From positions 1 to 6,906 of the forward strand of contig JAUXFR010000075.1 of assembly GCA_030622805.1 (NCBI GenBank): a stretch of DNA of 6,906 nucleotides, given 5' to 3'. This document shows positions 1 through 6,239 of this stretch, in pieces (positions within the stretch are counted from its first letter, which is position 1; every line of letters begins with the position of its first letter). The position numbers were made by a program, and so were the translations under genes. The stretch is from Anaerolineae bacterium (GTDB lineage Bacteria; Chloroflexota; Anaerolineae; Anaerolineales; UBA4823). Below the pieces are notes generated by a model. That model searched no databases. It was not told the origin of the DNA and saw only the letters and a program-made list of their open reading frames with translations.

Positions 1-785
1 AGCCCTACATCCAGCAGGCTTACCAGCACATGAGCGAGGATGTTAGCGAGCACCAGGTGGCCGCGTCTTGTTGAAAATACTCCTGCCAGCACATCCTCCA
101 GCGTTCCTTCTTCAACCACCAGTTGTTTTTCAACACCATTCATAATCGCATTATCAACAGCTGCCTCGACTGCGATTGGATCTACGTCCACAGCCAGCGC
201 ATGCCGTGCGCCGAGTTTCAATGCAGCGATCGAGAGTATGCCGGACCCACAACCGATGTCGATCACATCAACATAATCCCGCTCTGCATTGTTGTCACCT
301 GCTAGGAGCTCTTCAATGTACTGCAAACATAGCTGGGTTGTGGGGTGAGTGCCTGTACCGAAAGCCATGCCCGGATCCATGAGGAGCGGAATACGTTCTT
401 GATCAGGGACTTCCAACCAGGCTGGAACGACAATCAGACGGCGCCCAATCGGGATAGGATGATAGTGCGTCTTCCAGGCTTCAGACCAGTCGGCTTCATC
501 TACCACCCTATATTCTGCCTCGGGCAGTGGTCGGATGCGACCCAGATACCAGAGGGCTTCATCAAGCTTATGGCGCTCATCTTCTATTTGGGGGTGCATG
601 TGGAGGTAGGCAGCGACTCGTAATGGACCGACTGCCCTAGCACGCTGGTTGGTTTTATCCATGGCAACCGCGGTGCTTTCAATCACTACACCTTTCGGGG
701 CAAATCGCGCCAGCAGTTCTGCCACAGCTTCCGCCAATTCCGCATCGACCGTGAGGGAAACTTCAAGCCAGGTTGGAATATTCAT
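1..785 (-). CDS. prmA: Ribosomal protein L11 methyltransferase PrmA, 3' end cut off by window
   Basis: PrmA is a cytoplasmic S-adenosylmethionine-dependent enzyme that methylates ribosomal protein L11 at several amino groups. I translated 261 uninterrupted codons from the ATG at 785-783 to base 3; the family is usually about 290-310 residues, so some 30-50 C-terminal residues lie outside. The N-terminus (WLEVSL, residues 6-11) is the L11-recognition domain. The catalytic Rossmann domain shows the family hallmark MDPGMAFGTGTHPTT (136-150), SAM motif I DIGCGSG (176-182), the acidic strand end VDVDP (199-203) and NIL (248-250), the PrmA counterpart of the NPPY motif. The start fits the usual PrmA N-terminus and there is no in-frame start immediately upstream, but no good Shine-Dalgarno precedes it. 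It lies 42 bp after dnaJ, its usual neighbour in HrcA-type operons, so it is probably co-transcribed. Identification is secure. Confidence 0.95.
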   Translation of the reverse strand, partial: MNIPTWLEVSLTVDAELAEAVAELLARFAPKGVVIESTAVAMDKTNQRARAVGPLRVAAYLHMHPQIEDERHKLDEALWYLGRIRPLPEAEYRVVDEADWSEAWKTHYHPIPIGRRLIVVPAWLEVPDQERIPLLMDPGMAFGTGTHPTTQLCLQYIEELLAGDNNAERDYVDVIDIGCGSGILSIAALKLGARHALAVDVDPIAVEAAVDNAIMNGVEKQLVVEEGTLEDVLAGVFSTRRGHLVLANILAHVLVSLLDVG

Positions 786-827
786 ATTGAGATTGAATTG
801 AATCGATCCCCACTTCTAGACACCAGA

Positions 828-1946
828 TCAGCTTCCAAGCGCTTCTCTCAGCCATTCCAAAAATCCTCGCTCCTGAGGGCTGACCTCACTGCCGAGGCTC
901 TGGGCAAGCTGTTCGAATAATTCACGCTGGTCTGCAGTTAATCGAGTCGGTATCTCAACATTCACGACAACAAGCTGATCTCCCCTTCCATTGCTGCGCA
1001 GCCTGGGCACACCCTTGCCACGCATTTTCAAGACTTTCCCAGCCTGGGTACCGGTTGGTATCTTCAATATTGCAGGACCATCCACGGTCGGGACTTCAAC
1101 TTCCGCACCTAACGTTGCCTGAGCGATGTTTACATTCAAATCGAGTAAGATATTATGATCATGTCTTTTGAAGAATTTATGGCTTTTTACGTAGATTTGA
1201 ATAAACAAGTTGCCGTTAGGACCGCCGTTAATACCAGGTTGTCCCTCCCCTCCAAGCCGCATCTGGGTTCCTGAATCTACGCCAGCTGGAATGGTTAACT
1301 CTTTCTTGCGATTACGGCGGACTAATCCGCGTCCTTTGCATGTATGGCAAGGTGTTGAGATGGTCTCTCCCCGCCCATTGCAACTCGGACAGGTGGTTAC
1401 CTGCACCATCGAACCAAATATTGTCTGCCGTGACTGCCTGACCTCACCGCTACCATTACAGGTTGCGCATCTGACAGGGGAAGTGCCGGGTTCGGCGCCT
1501 GTGCCCCTGCATGTCTCACACACCTCATCACGTGTGATCTCAATCTCTTTTTCTACACCGAATACCGCTTCTTCAAACTGTAGGTCAACTCTGTATTGCA
1601 GATCTGCGCCGCGTCGAGGTGCATTGCGCGCCCTGCGAGAGGTTCGCCCAAACCCGAATAAATCCCCGAAGATGTCGGCGAAGTCCGAGAAATCTACTGT
1701 GAAATCCGTAGCGCCACCTGGTCCACGAACACCTGCGTGACCATAACGATCATAAGCTGAGCGATGCTGGTCGTTAGAAAGCACGGCGTACGCTTCATTG
1801 ATTTCCTTGAAGCGTTCTTCGGCATCCGGTGCGCTATTCACGTCAGGATGGTATTGTCGGGCAAGCCCCCTGAATGCTGACTTTAACTCATCTTGACCTG
1901 CGTTCCGGGAAACACCCAGTATTTCGTAATAATCATGATCTGTCAT
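828..1946 (-). CDS. dnaJ: Chaperone protein DnaJ (Hsp40, class I)
   Basis: DnaJ is the co-chaperone that delivers unfolded substrates to DnaK and stimulates its ATPase. With the ATG at 1946-1944 the protein has 372 residues and all class I parts: J domain (about 4-70) with the HPD motif at 33-35, the position it has in E. coli DnaJ; a Gly/Phe-rich linker (about 70-105, GDLFGFG); a zinc domain with four CxxCxGxG repeats starting at Cys143, 160, 186 and 200 (CETCRGTG, CATCNGSG, CPSCNGRG, CHTCKGRG); and the C-terminal substrate-binding and dimerisation domain. A TTG one codon upstream (1949-1947) could also be read as a start, but the ATG gives the normal N-terminus and fits the ribosome binding site. 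It follows dnaK by 140 bp and precedes prmA by 42 bp. No defect is seen; all eight zinc cysteines are present. Confidence 0.97.
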   Translation of the reverse strand: MTDHDYYEILGVSRNAGQDELKSAFRGLARQYHPDVNSAPDAEERFKEINEAYAVLSNDQHRSAYDRYGHAGVRGPGGATDFTVDFSDFADIFGDLFGFGRTSRRARNAPRRGADLQYRVDLQFEEAVFGVEKEIEITRDEVCETCRGTGAEPGTSPVRCATCNGSGEVRQSRQTIFGSMVQVTTCPSCNGRGETISTPCHTCKGRGLVRRNRKKELTIPAGVDSGTQMRLGGEGQPGINGGPNGNLFIQIYVKSHKFFKRHDHNILLDLNVNIAQATLGAEVEVPTVDGPAILKIPTGTQAGKVLKMRGKGVPRLRSNGRGDQLVVVNVEIPTRLTADQRELFEQLAQSLGSEVSPQERGFLEWLREALGS

Positions 1947-1950
1947 CAAA

Positions 1951-1955
1951 CATCC
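1951..1955 (-). promoter_or_regulatory. Probable ribosome binding site of dnaJ
   Basis: On the minus strand GGATG lies just before the dnaJ start, with the GGA core 6 nt from the ATG at 1946 on the intervening TGTTTG. It is a moderate Shine-Dalgarno match. The spacing supports ATG 1946 about as well as the TTG one codon earlier, so the start choice rests mainly on the J-domain alignment. Confidence 0.45.
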
Positions 1956-2000
1956 AACTTACAGGCAATATTTCGACCGAAAATCCTTATTGTAATTCAT

Positions 2001-2025
2001 TCTGCAATACTGCGGGGAATGCAGA
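2001..2025 (-). repeat. Short inverted repeat in the dnaK-dnaJ spacer
   Basis: TCTGCA (2001-2006) and TGCAGA (2020-2025) form a 6-bp inverted repeat with a 13-nt loop inside the 140-bp gap between dnaK and dnaJ. No U-run follows on the minus strand, so it does not look like an intrinsic terminator. It could be a weak mRNA hairpin that affects processing or relative expression of dnaK and dnaJ, or it could be chance. Confidence 0.25.
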
Positions 2026-2086
2026 CAGACACACACTCTCTCTGCACCCTCCGCATTTCCTCTATATACTGATGGAGAATACAGCA

Positions 2087-4015
2087 CTACGCATTGCGGA
2101 ATTCAGCATCGACGACATCTTCATCATCGTCATCATCGTGACCAGAATCATCATCTGGTCTCTCACTTTCATCTTCCTGCGGGGTCTCCTGTGCGCCGCC
2201 AGCCTCCGGTCCTGCCTGCTGGTAGGCGGCAGCACCGATCTGCTGTACGACCTGATTGAGCTCGTCCGTAGCAGAACGGATGGTGTCTTTATCTTCACTA
2301 TCCATTACTTCCCGAACTCGGGCAACATTACTCTCAACCTGGCTCTTCAAATCATCTGAGATTTTATCACCCAGATCTCGTAAAGCTTTCTCTGCAGTGT
2401 AAACGGCATTGTCTGCCATATTACGCGCCTCGATCAGCTCTTTCCGTTTGAGGTCTTCTTCAGCAAATTTTTCTGCGTCCTTGCGCATTCCTTCAACCTC
2501 ATTTTCGGACAGACCAGATGAGGCTGTAATGGTGATGTGCTGGCTGCGCCCTGTCGCTTTGTCTGAGGCCGTAACTTCAATAATCCCATTTGCATCTATA
2601 TCAAAAGTCACCTCGATCTGCGGTACACCGCGCGGCGCGGGTGGAACACCATCAAGGATAAACTTGCCAAGGGACTTATTATCACTGGCCATTGGACGTT
2701 CACCCTGCAGAACATGAATCTGGACTTCAGTCTGGCTGTCACCAGCGGTTGAGAAAATCTGGCTTTTCTTCGTAGGGATTGTAGTATTACGTTCAATCAA
2801 TGGCGTCGCTACGGCACCTAAAGTCTCAACCGACAACGTAAGCGGTGTGACATCCAATAACAGGATATCCTTCACTTCGCCACCCAACACACCAGCCTGG
2901 ACCGCAGCGCCGATCGCAACGACTTCGTCCGGATTGACACCCTTATGAGGCTCTTTGTCGAACACTTTGCGGACGGCTTCCTGAACTGCGGGCATACGTG
3001 TCATGCCGCCCACCAGAACCACCTCATCAACTTCGGAAGGATCCATTTCTGCATCTTTCAACGCCGTCCTCACCGGACCGATCGAACGATCTATGAGATC
3101 GCTGGTGAGCTGTTCAAGTTTCGCGCGCGACAGGGTTGTAACCAGGTGTTTTGGTCCCGAAGCATCAGCAGTGATATAGGGTAGATTAATCTCTGTTTGC
3201 ATCATGCTGGAGAGTTCAATTTTTGCCTTCTCTGCTGCTTCCTTCAGCCGCTGCAGTGCCTGGCGATCCTTACGCAAATCGATACCATTATCTTTCTTGA
3301 ATTGATCCGCCAGATAATCAATTACCCGTTGATCAAAATCATCCCCACCCAGGAAGGTGTCTCCGCTGGTGGACCGTACCTGGAATACCCCTTCCCCAAC
3401 ATCCAGGATCGAAATATCAAAAGTTCCACCACCCAGATCGTAGACAGCGATCGCTTCGTCGGCTTTCTTGTCCAACCCATATGCCAGGGCTGATGCCGTG
3501 GGTTCGTTGATGATACGCATGACTTCCAGACCGGCGATCTTACCAGCGTCCTTGGTCGCATTTCGCTGCGCGTCATTGAAGTAAGCGGGGACTGTAATGA
3601 CGGCCTGAGTAATCGTATCACCCAGATACGCTTCTGCATCACGTTTGATTTTGCCCAGTATCATTGCGGATATCTCCGGAGGGGAATATTCACGCTCACC
3701 CAACACGACTCGCACATCCCCATTCGGTGCCTCACTCACTTTATAAGGAACACGACTGATAGATTTCTGCACTTCAGGATCACTGAATTTACGTCCCATA
3801 AACCTTTTGATTGAGAAGACCGTATTTTCAGGGTTCACAACCGCCTGGTTACGAGCAATCCGTCCGATCAACCGCTCTCCATTCTTGTTTACTGCAACAA
3901 CAGAGGGGACCAATCGTTCTCCTTCTGCAGATGGGATTACTGTAGGTTCGCCGCCCTCTATAACCGCTACTGCAGAGTTTGTAGTACCTAGATCAATTCC
4001 TATGATTTTTGCCAT
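2087..4015 (-). CDS. dnaK: Chaperone protein DnaK (Hsp70)
   Basis: DnaK is the ATP-driven cytoplasmic Hsp70 that binds exposed hydrophobic peptides; DnaJ stimulates its ATPase and GrpE exchanges its nucleotide. The 642-residue protein is full length. The nucleotide-binding domain has phosphate motif 1 IDLGTTNS (7-14), phosphate motif 2 DLGGGTFD (193-200, with the catalytic-loop Thr at 198) and the adenosine motif VGGMTRMP (335-342). The interdomain linker is DILLLDVTPLTL (383-394), followed by the substrate-binding beta domain (about 395-505), the helical lid (about 505-600) and a very acidic tail (about 614-634) ending in DVVDAEF (633-639) plus RNA. Residues about 70-110 contain the N-terminal insertion absent from Bacillota DnaK. 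The ATG at 4015-4013 has the strongest ribosome binding site of the operon. It lies 77 bp after grpE and ends in TAG, whereas hrcA, grpE, dnaJ and trmD end in TGA. Confidence 0.99.
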   Translation of the reverse strand: MAKIIGIDLGTTNSAVAVIEGGEPTVIPSAEGERLVPSVVAVNKNGERLIGRIARNQAVVNPENTVFSIKRFMGRKFSDPEVQKSISRVPYKVSEAPNGDVRVVLGEREYSPPEISAMILGKIKRDAEAYLGDTITQAVITVPAYFNDAQRNATKDAGKIAGLEVMRIINEPTASALAYGLDKKADEAIAVYDLGGGTFDISILDVGEGVFQVRSTSGDTFLGGDDFDQRVIDYLADQFKKDNGIDLRKDRQALQRLKEAAEKAKIELSSMMQTEINLPYITADASGPKHLVTTLSRAKLEQLTSDLIDRSIGPVRTALKDAEMDPSEVDEVVLVGGMTRMPAVQEAVRKVFDKEPHKGVNPDEVVAIGAAVQAGVLGGEVKDILLLDVTPLTLSVETLGAVATPLIERNTTIPTKKSQIFSTAGDSQTEVQIHVLQGERPMASDNKSLGKFILDGVPPAPRGVPQIEVTFDIDANGIIEVTASDKATGRSQHITITASSGLSENEVEGMRKDAEKFAEEDLKRKELIEARNMADNAVYTAEKALRDLGDKISDDLKSQVESNVARVREVMDSEDKDTIRSATDELNQVVQQIGAAAYQQAGPEAGGAQETPQEDESERPDDDSGHDDDDDEDVVDAEFRNA

Positions 4016-4023
4016 TTAATTTT

Positions 4024-4028
4024 CCTCC
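4024..4028 (-). promoter_or_regulatory. Strong Shine-Dalgarno of dnaK
   Basis: The minus strand carries a perfect GGAGG followed by the 8-nt spacer AAAATTAA and the dnaK ATG. It is clearly better than the sites before hrcA, grpE, dnaJ and prmA, which fits DnaK being needed in excess over its co-chaperones from one shared transcript (inference). Confidence 0.8.
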
Positions 4029-4092
4029 GTGTAATAAACCATTTTGTTTTTTATAATTTCATCGGTAATCATTTAAATTTCTGATCCTGTGA

Positions 4093-4668
4093 TCATCTGG
4101 CAACCCGCACCAACGCAGGTCGCAAAACCCGATCACCCAAGACATAACCACTTTTCACGACAGCAATGATCTTGCCGCTCTCGTACTCTTCACTATCTTC
4201 TGATGACAATGCCTCGTGAAAAGCTGGATCAAATTCCTGTCCATCGACATCCATCAGACTTACACCTTCCTTCTCAAGGGTAGCAATCAATTTCTGGTAT
4301 ATCAATTCAATGCCGTTCGCAAACTCTGCACCATTTCCATCCTGCGGACGAGTTTCGAGAGCAAGCTCCATATCATCCAATACATCAAGAAAACGCTTCA
4401 ATATGTTCCCGGCAGCAGTCTGATAGACATCTTTCCGCTCGCGCTCGATGCGTTTCTTGTAGTTCTGGAAATCAGCACGCGCTCGCTGCCAACCATCCAG
4501 GTATTCATCAGCGCTTGAGCGCGCTTCATCGAGTTCCACCCGAAGCATTTCAATCTCTGTTAATTCTTCCGAAATTCCTTCCGCAATAGCAGTATCGGAT
4601 TCTACCTGTGTTTGCTCGTTGTCTACATTATCCAAAGTGGGTTCTTTACCCGTATGATTTTCCGTCAT
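4093..4668 (-). CDS. grpE: Nucleotide exchange factor GrpE
   Basis: GrpE is the homodimeric factor that releases ADP from DnaK and so resets the chaperone cycle; in other bacteria it also acts as a heat sensor. From the ATG at 4668-4666 the protein has 191 residues, typical for the family. It has a poorly conserved acidic N-terminus (1-35), a long helix likely to form the dimer coiled coil (about 36-95) containing RARADFQNYKKR (62-73), and the C-terminal beta-wing domain with FDPAFHEAL (146-154) and GYVLGDRVLRPALVRV (174-189), the GrpE signature region. A GTG four codons upstream (4680-4678) is also open, but no Shine-Dalgarno precedes it, whereas GAGAGG lies just before the ATG. It is 45 bp after hrcA and 77 bp before dnaK. 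Confidence 0.97.
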   Translation of the reverse strand: MTENHTGKEPTLDNVDNEQTQVESDTAIAEGISEELTEIEMLRVELDEARSSADEYLDGWQRARADFQNYKKRIERERKDVYQTAAGNILKRFLDVLDDMELALETRPQDGNGAEFANGIELIYQKLIATLEKEGVSLMDVDGQEFDPAFHEALSSEDSEEYESGKIIAVVKSGYVLGDRVLRPALVRVAR

Positions 4669-4672
4669 TACG

Positions 4673-4678
4673 CCTCTC
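4673..4678 (-). promoter_or_regulatory. Ribosome binding site that decides the grpE start
   Basis: GAGAGG on the minus strand ends 4 nt before the ATG at 4668 (spacer CGTA). It overlaps the competing in-frame GTG at 4680-4678, which therefore cannot use it. This favours the 191-residue over the 195-residue form. The spacing is rather short, so certainty is moderate. Confidence 0.55.
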
Positions 4679-4713
4679 ACTTACTTTAATTTCTTATCGC
4701 TCATATAATTCTG

Positions 4714-5760
4714 TCACATTTCTGCCATATTCATGGGCATGTCTGCGACAACATCGCTCAATAAGTCCGCCACCAACCGAATTGTGGATATTGTGCGCCG
4801 GTATGGCATTCGCATCGGACCCAAGACGCCCAGCGTGCCGATCAATAGTCCTGGTTCACCATAACGAGCCAGCACAACCGAGCAACTCCGCAAAGCTTCC
4901 CATCTGCCTTCACCACCAATCAGAACTTTTAAGCTCGTGGATTCACCCACAAGCATCTCGCTGGTAAGCAGTTCCTCGAGCAGGGGGCGTTCTTCCAGGA
5001 CACGCAAAGCATTGCGCGCCACTTCGGTATCACCAAATTCTGATTCAGATACCATATGCGATAATCCAGCGCGATAAACCTCACCAATGAGTATTGGGTC
5101 TATCTGGCGCATATCTTCCAAGATCAATTTCACAATATCTCGTTCCAACGAATTATAATGTGCGGGGTGTGCATCAATATGATCCGCATCGAGACCAAGA
5201 AATAGATGATTTAGGTGCTGCGCAGCCGCACTTAACTGCTCCTGTGTAAATTTCTTCGCTAAAGTAAGCATCTGCTGACTGACTTCCCCACCTTCCTTGA
5301 CCAGTATCATCATGACCCAGCGACCATGCGTATTTATGAGTTCGAGATGTTTGTAATCATTTCGCTCTGATATCGGAGTTGTAATAACAGACGCAGCCTG
5401 AACATGACGTGCAAGCAGCCGGACTGCAACACGAAACCAATGTTTTACCTCACGACCATCCTGGTAAAATTGATTTCTAATGTTGTCCCTGGCTGTGGCA
5501 GTCAGCTCTGTTTGATCCATAATCTCTGACACGAAGTGCCGGTACCCATCCTCGGTAGGCACGCGCCCAGCAGATGTATGAGGCTGACGGAGATAACCTT
5601 TATCAGTTAAGATACCCAACTCGTTTCGTACAGTCGCGTCACTGACATCAAGTTTGTATTTATTGACAAGACGTTTCGATCCAACTGGGCACCCCCCTCC
5701 GATGTAGTCATGGACCACAAAACCCAGTATCTTGTTCTGTCGTTCGGTTAGATCAGTCAT
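4714..5760 (-). CDS. hrcA: Heat-inducible transcription repressor HrcA
   Basis: HrcA is the DNA-binding repressor of class I heat-shock genes; as a dimer it binds CIRCE and in studied bacteria depends on GroEL for activity, so release of repression reports chaperone demand. The 348-residue protein has the usual length. The N-terminal winged helix-turn-helix shows PVGSKRL (25-31), DATVRNELGIL (41-51) and QPHTSAGRVPTEDGYRHF (59-76), all hallmark segments. A GAF-like middle region with the dimerisation insert follows, and the C-terminus has the family segment GPMRMPYRRTISTIRLVADL. The ATG at 5760-5758 sits only 15 bp downstream of the CIRCE, and its Shine-Dalgarno is weak (GGTAAAG at best). As first gene of the operon under its own operator, it should be autoregulated. 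Confidence 0.97.
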   Translation of the reverse strand: MTDLTERQNKILGFVVHDYIGGGCPVGSKRLVNKYKLDVSDATVRNELGILTDKGYLRQPHTSAGRVPTEDGYRHFVSEIMDQTELTATARDNIRNQFYQDGREVKHWFRVAVRLLARHVQAASVITTPISERNDYKHLELINTHGRWVMMILVKEGGEVSQQMLTLAKKFTQEQLSAAAQHLNHLFLGLDADHIDAHPAHYNSLERDIVKLILEDMRQIDPILIGEVYRAGLSHMVSESEFGDTEVARNALRVLEERPLLEELLTSEMLVGESTSLKVLIGGEGRWEALRSCSVVLARYGEPGLLIGTLGVLGPMRMPYRRTISTIRLVADLLSDVVADMPMNMAEM

Positions 5761-5775
5761 TATAACTTTACCAAA

Positions 5776-5802
5776 TTAGCACTCTCATTTCGAGAGTGCC
5801 AA
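5776..5802 (-). promoter_or_regulatory. CIRCE operator (HrcA binding site)
   Basis: The plus strand reads TTAGCACTC (5776-5784), a 9-bp spacer (5785-5793), then GAGTGCCAA (5794-5802). The CIRCE consensus is TTAGCACTC-N9-GAGTGCTAA, so one arm is perfect and the other has a single change (T to C at 5800); the spacer length is exact. It lies between the predicted promoter and the hrcA ATG, inside the predicted 5' untranslated region, where bound HrcA would block transcription of hrcA-grpE-dnaK-dnaJ-prmA. In the RNA the arms could also form a hairpin near the start codon. Confidence 0.97.
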
Positions 5803-5816
5803 GAATTGCAGCAATG

Positions 5817-5846
5817 ATAATACCACCTGTCGGATACGAACGTCAA
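5817..5846 (-). promoter_or_regulatory. Predicted sigma-A/sigma-70-type promoter of the heat-shock operon
   Basis: On the minus strand the -35 box TTGACG (5846-5841) and the -10 box TATTAT (5822-5817) are separated by 18 bp, and TGG directly before the -10 resembles an extended -10 element. Transcription would start near 5810, putting the CIRCE at about +9 to +35. A housekeeping promoter with a CIRCE just downstream is the usual design for HrcA-controlled operons. The call rests on sequence match only. Confidence 0.8.
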
Positions 5847-5910
5847 GAAATGGGGCATTTTGGGAACTGATTCTTATACGAGTCTAACGCAAAATAGATC
5901 AGATATTCTT

Positions 5911-5925
5911 ATGAAGCTGCTTCAT
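5911..5925. repeat. 15-nt perfect palindrome upstream of the hrcA promoter
   Basis: ATGAAGC and GCTTCAT flank a single central T. It lies in the roughly 107-bp stretch between the end of recognisable pseudogene sequence (5954) and the -35 box (5846), in which I see no gene. As RNA it could form only a 6-bp stem with a 3-nt loop, without a following U-run, so it is at best a weak terminator for trmD. It could be a small operator or chance. Confidence 0.3.
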
Positions 5926-5953
5926 TGTGACACAGAAATCGTTTGGATAGTAA

Positions 5954-6226
5954 GCCTTGAATGATGGCATGATATATTTTACTCGCTCGCCGCTTTTAGA
6001 ATTGGGTGTTCAGATTACAATGTGCGGCTTCCGACCTTACGAGTAGGTTAACCCCACTTGTGTCTCAATCGAGTCGATGTACAATCCACAGTTAACCCTA
6101 AACCGGCTCCAGAACGCTCCCCAAATACGGCATATCGGGATTGTATCCATCCGGTAAACTGGGCAAACCTGTGTGTTTGTTCACTACCAGCAAGACATCA
6201 TCCGACCATATCTCAAGACTGTATGT
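5954..6226 (-). pseudogene. Decayed N-terminal part of an RluA-family pseudouridine synthase
   Basis: RluA-family enzymes convert uridine to pseudouridine in rRNA or tRNA. One minus-strand frame, read straight through, gives the family landmarks in order: DDVLLVVNKHTGLPSLPDGY (6202-6143), then LGSVLEP (6124-6104), LWIVHRLD*DTSGV (6091-6050) and SEAAHCNLNTQF*KRR (6034-5987) with ASKIYHAIIQG (5986-5954). HRLD(R)(D/E)TSG is the catalytic motif; its Asp is kept but the next Arg codon is TGA. Four in-frame stops occur: TAG 6100-6098, TAA 6094-6092, TGA 6067-6065 and TAA 5998-5996. The usual NKPxG is NKHTG, and the expected Arg of AHR is Cys. No ATG, GTG or TTG precedes the homologous part in this frame. 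A GGGAG followed by GTG 6237-6235 near the trmD stop may be the relic start, but joining it needs a 1-base deletion event. After 5954 homology fades, so about two thirds of the gene is missing. Confidence 0.87.
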
Positions 6227-6239
6227 TTCTCGTTCACGT

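Noticed and set aside
40..623. Plus-strand open frames over the first 600 bases
   Set aside because: They are antisense to prmA, whose minus-strand translation carries all family motifs; the plus-strand products resemble no family I know.
1210..1740. 176-codon plus-strand open frame
   Set aside because: It lies wholly antisense to the zinc-finger and Gly/Phe part of dnaJ, so its openness is explained by that gene's codon composition.
1997..2056. 19-codon minus-strand frame starting ATG CGG AGG after dnaK
   Set aside because: It has a poorly spaced Shine-Dalgarno (GAGG two bases from ATG), low-complexity content and no known counterpart; too short to support.
1950..2086. Secondary promoter for dnaJ based on a TACAAT hexamer
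   Set aside because: No acceptable -35 box lies 16-18 bp upstream of it; the nearby TTGCAG is only 7 bp away.
1874..2359. 161-codon plus-strand open frame across the dnaK-dnaJ spacer
   Set aside because: It is largely antisense to the dnaK C-terminus and dnaJ N-terminus; its hydrophobic stretches come from the complement of the GAT-rich acidic tail of DnaK.
5954..6226. Stop-codon readthrough or a recoded genetic code producing a functional RluA protein
   Set aside because: All three stop codons occur in the frame, neighbouring genes use TGA and TAG as normal stops, conserved residues besides the stops are also changed, and both the start and the C-terminal part are missing.
5847..6239. tRNA or small structured RNA gene in the trmD-hrcA gap
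   Set aside because: I found no T-loop-like GGTTCRANTCC or acceptor-stem pairing on either strand, and most of the interval is explained by the pseudogene.
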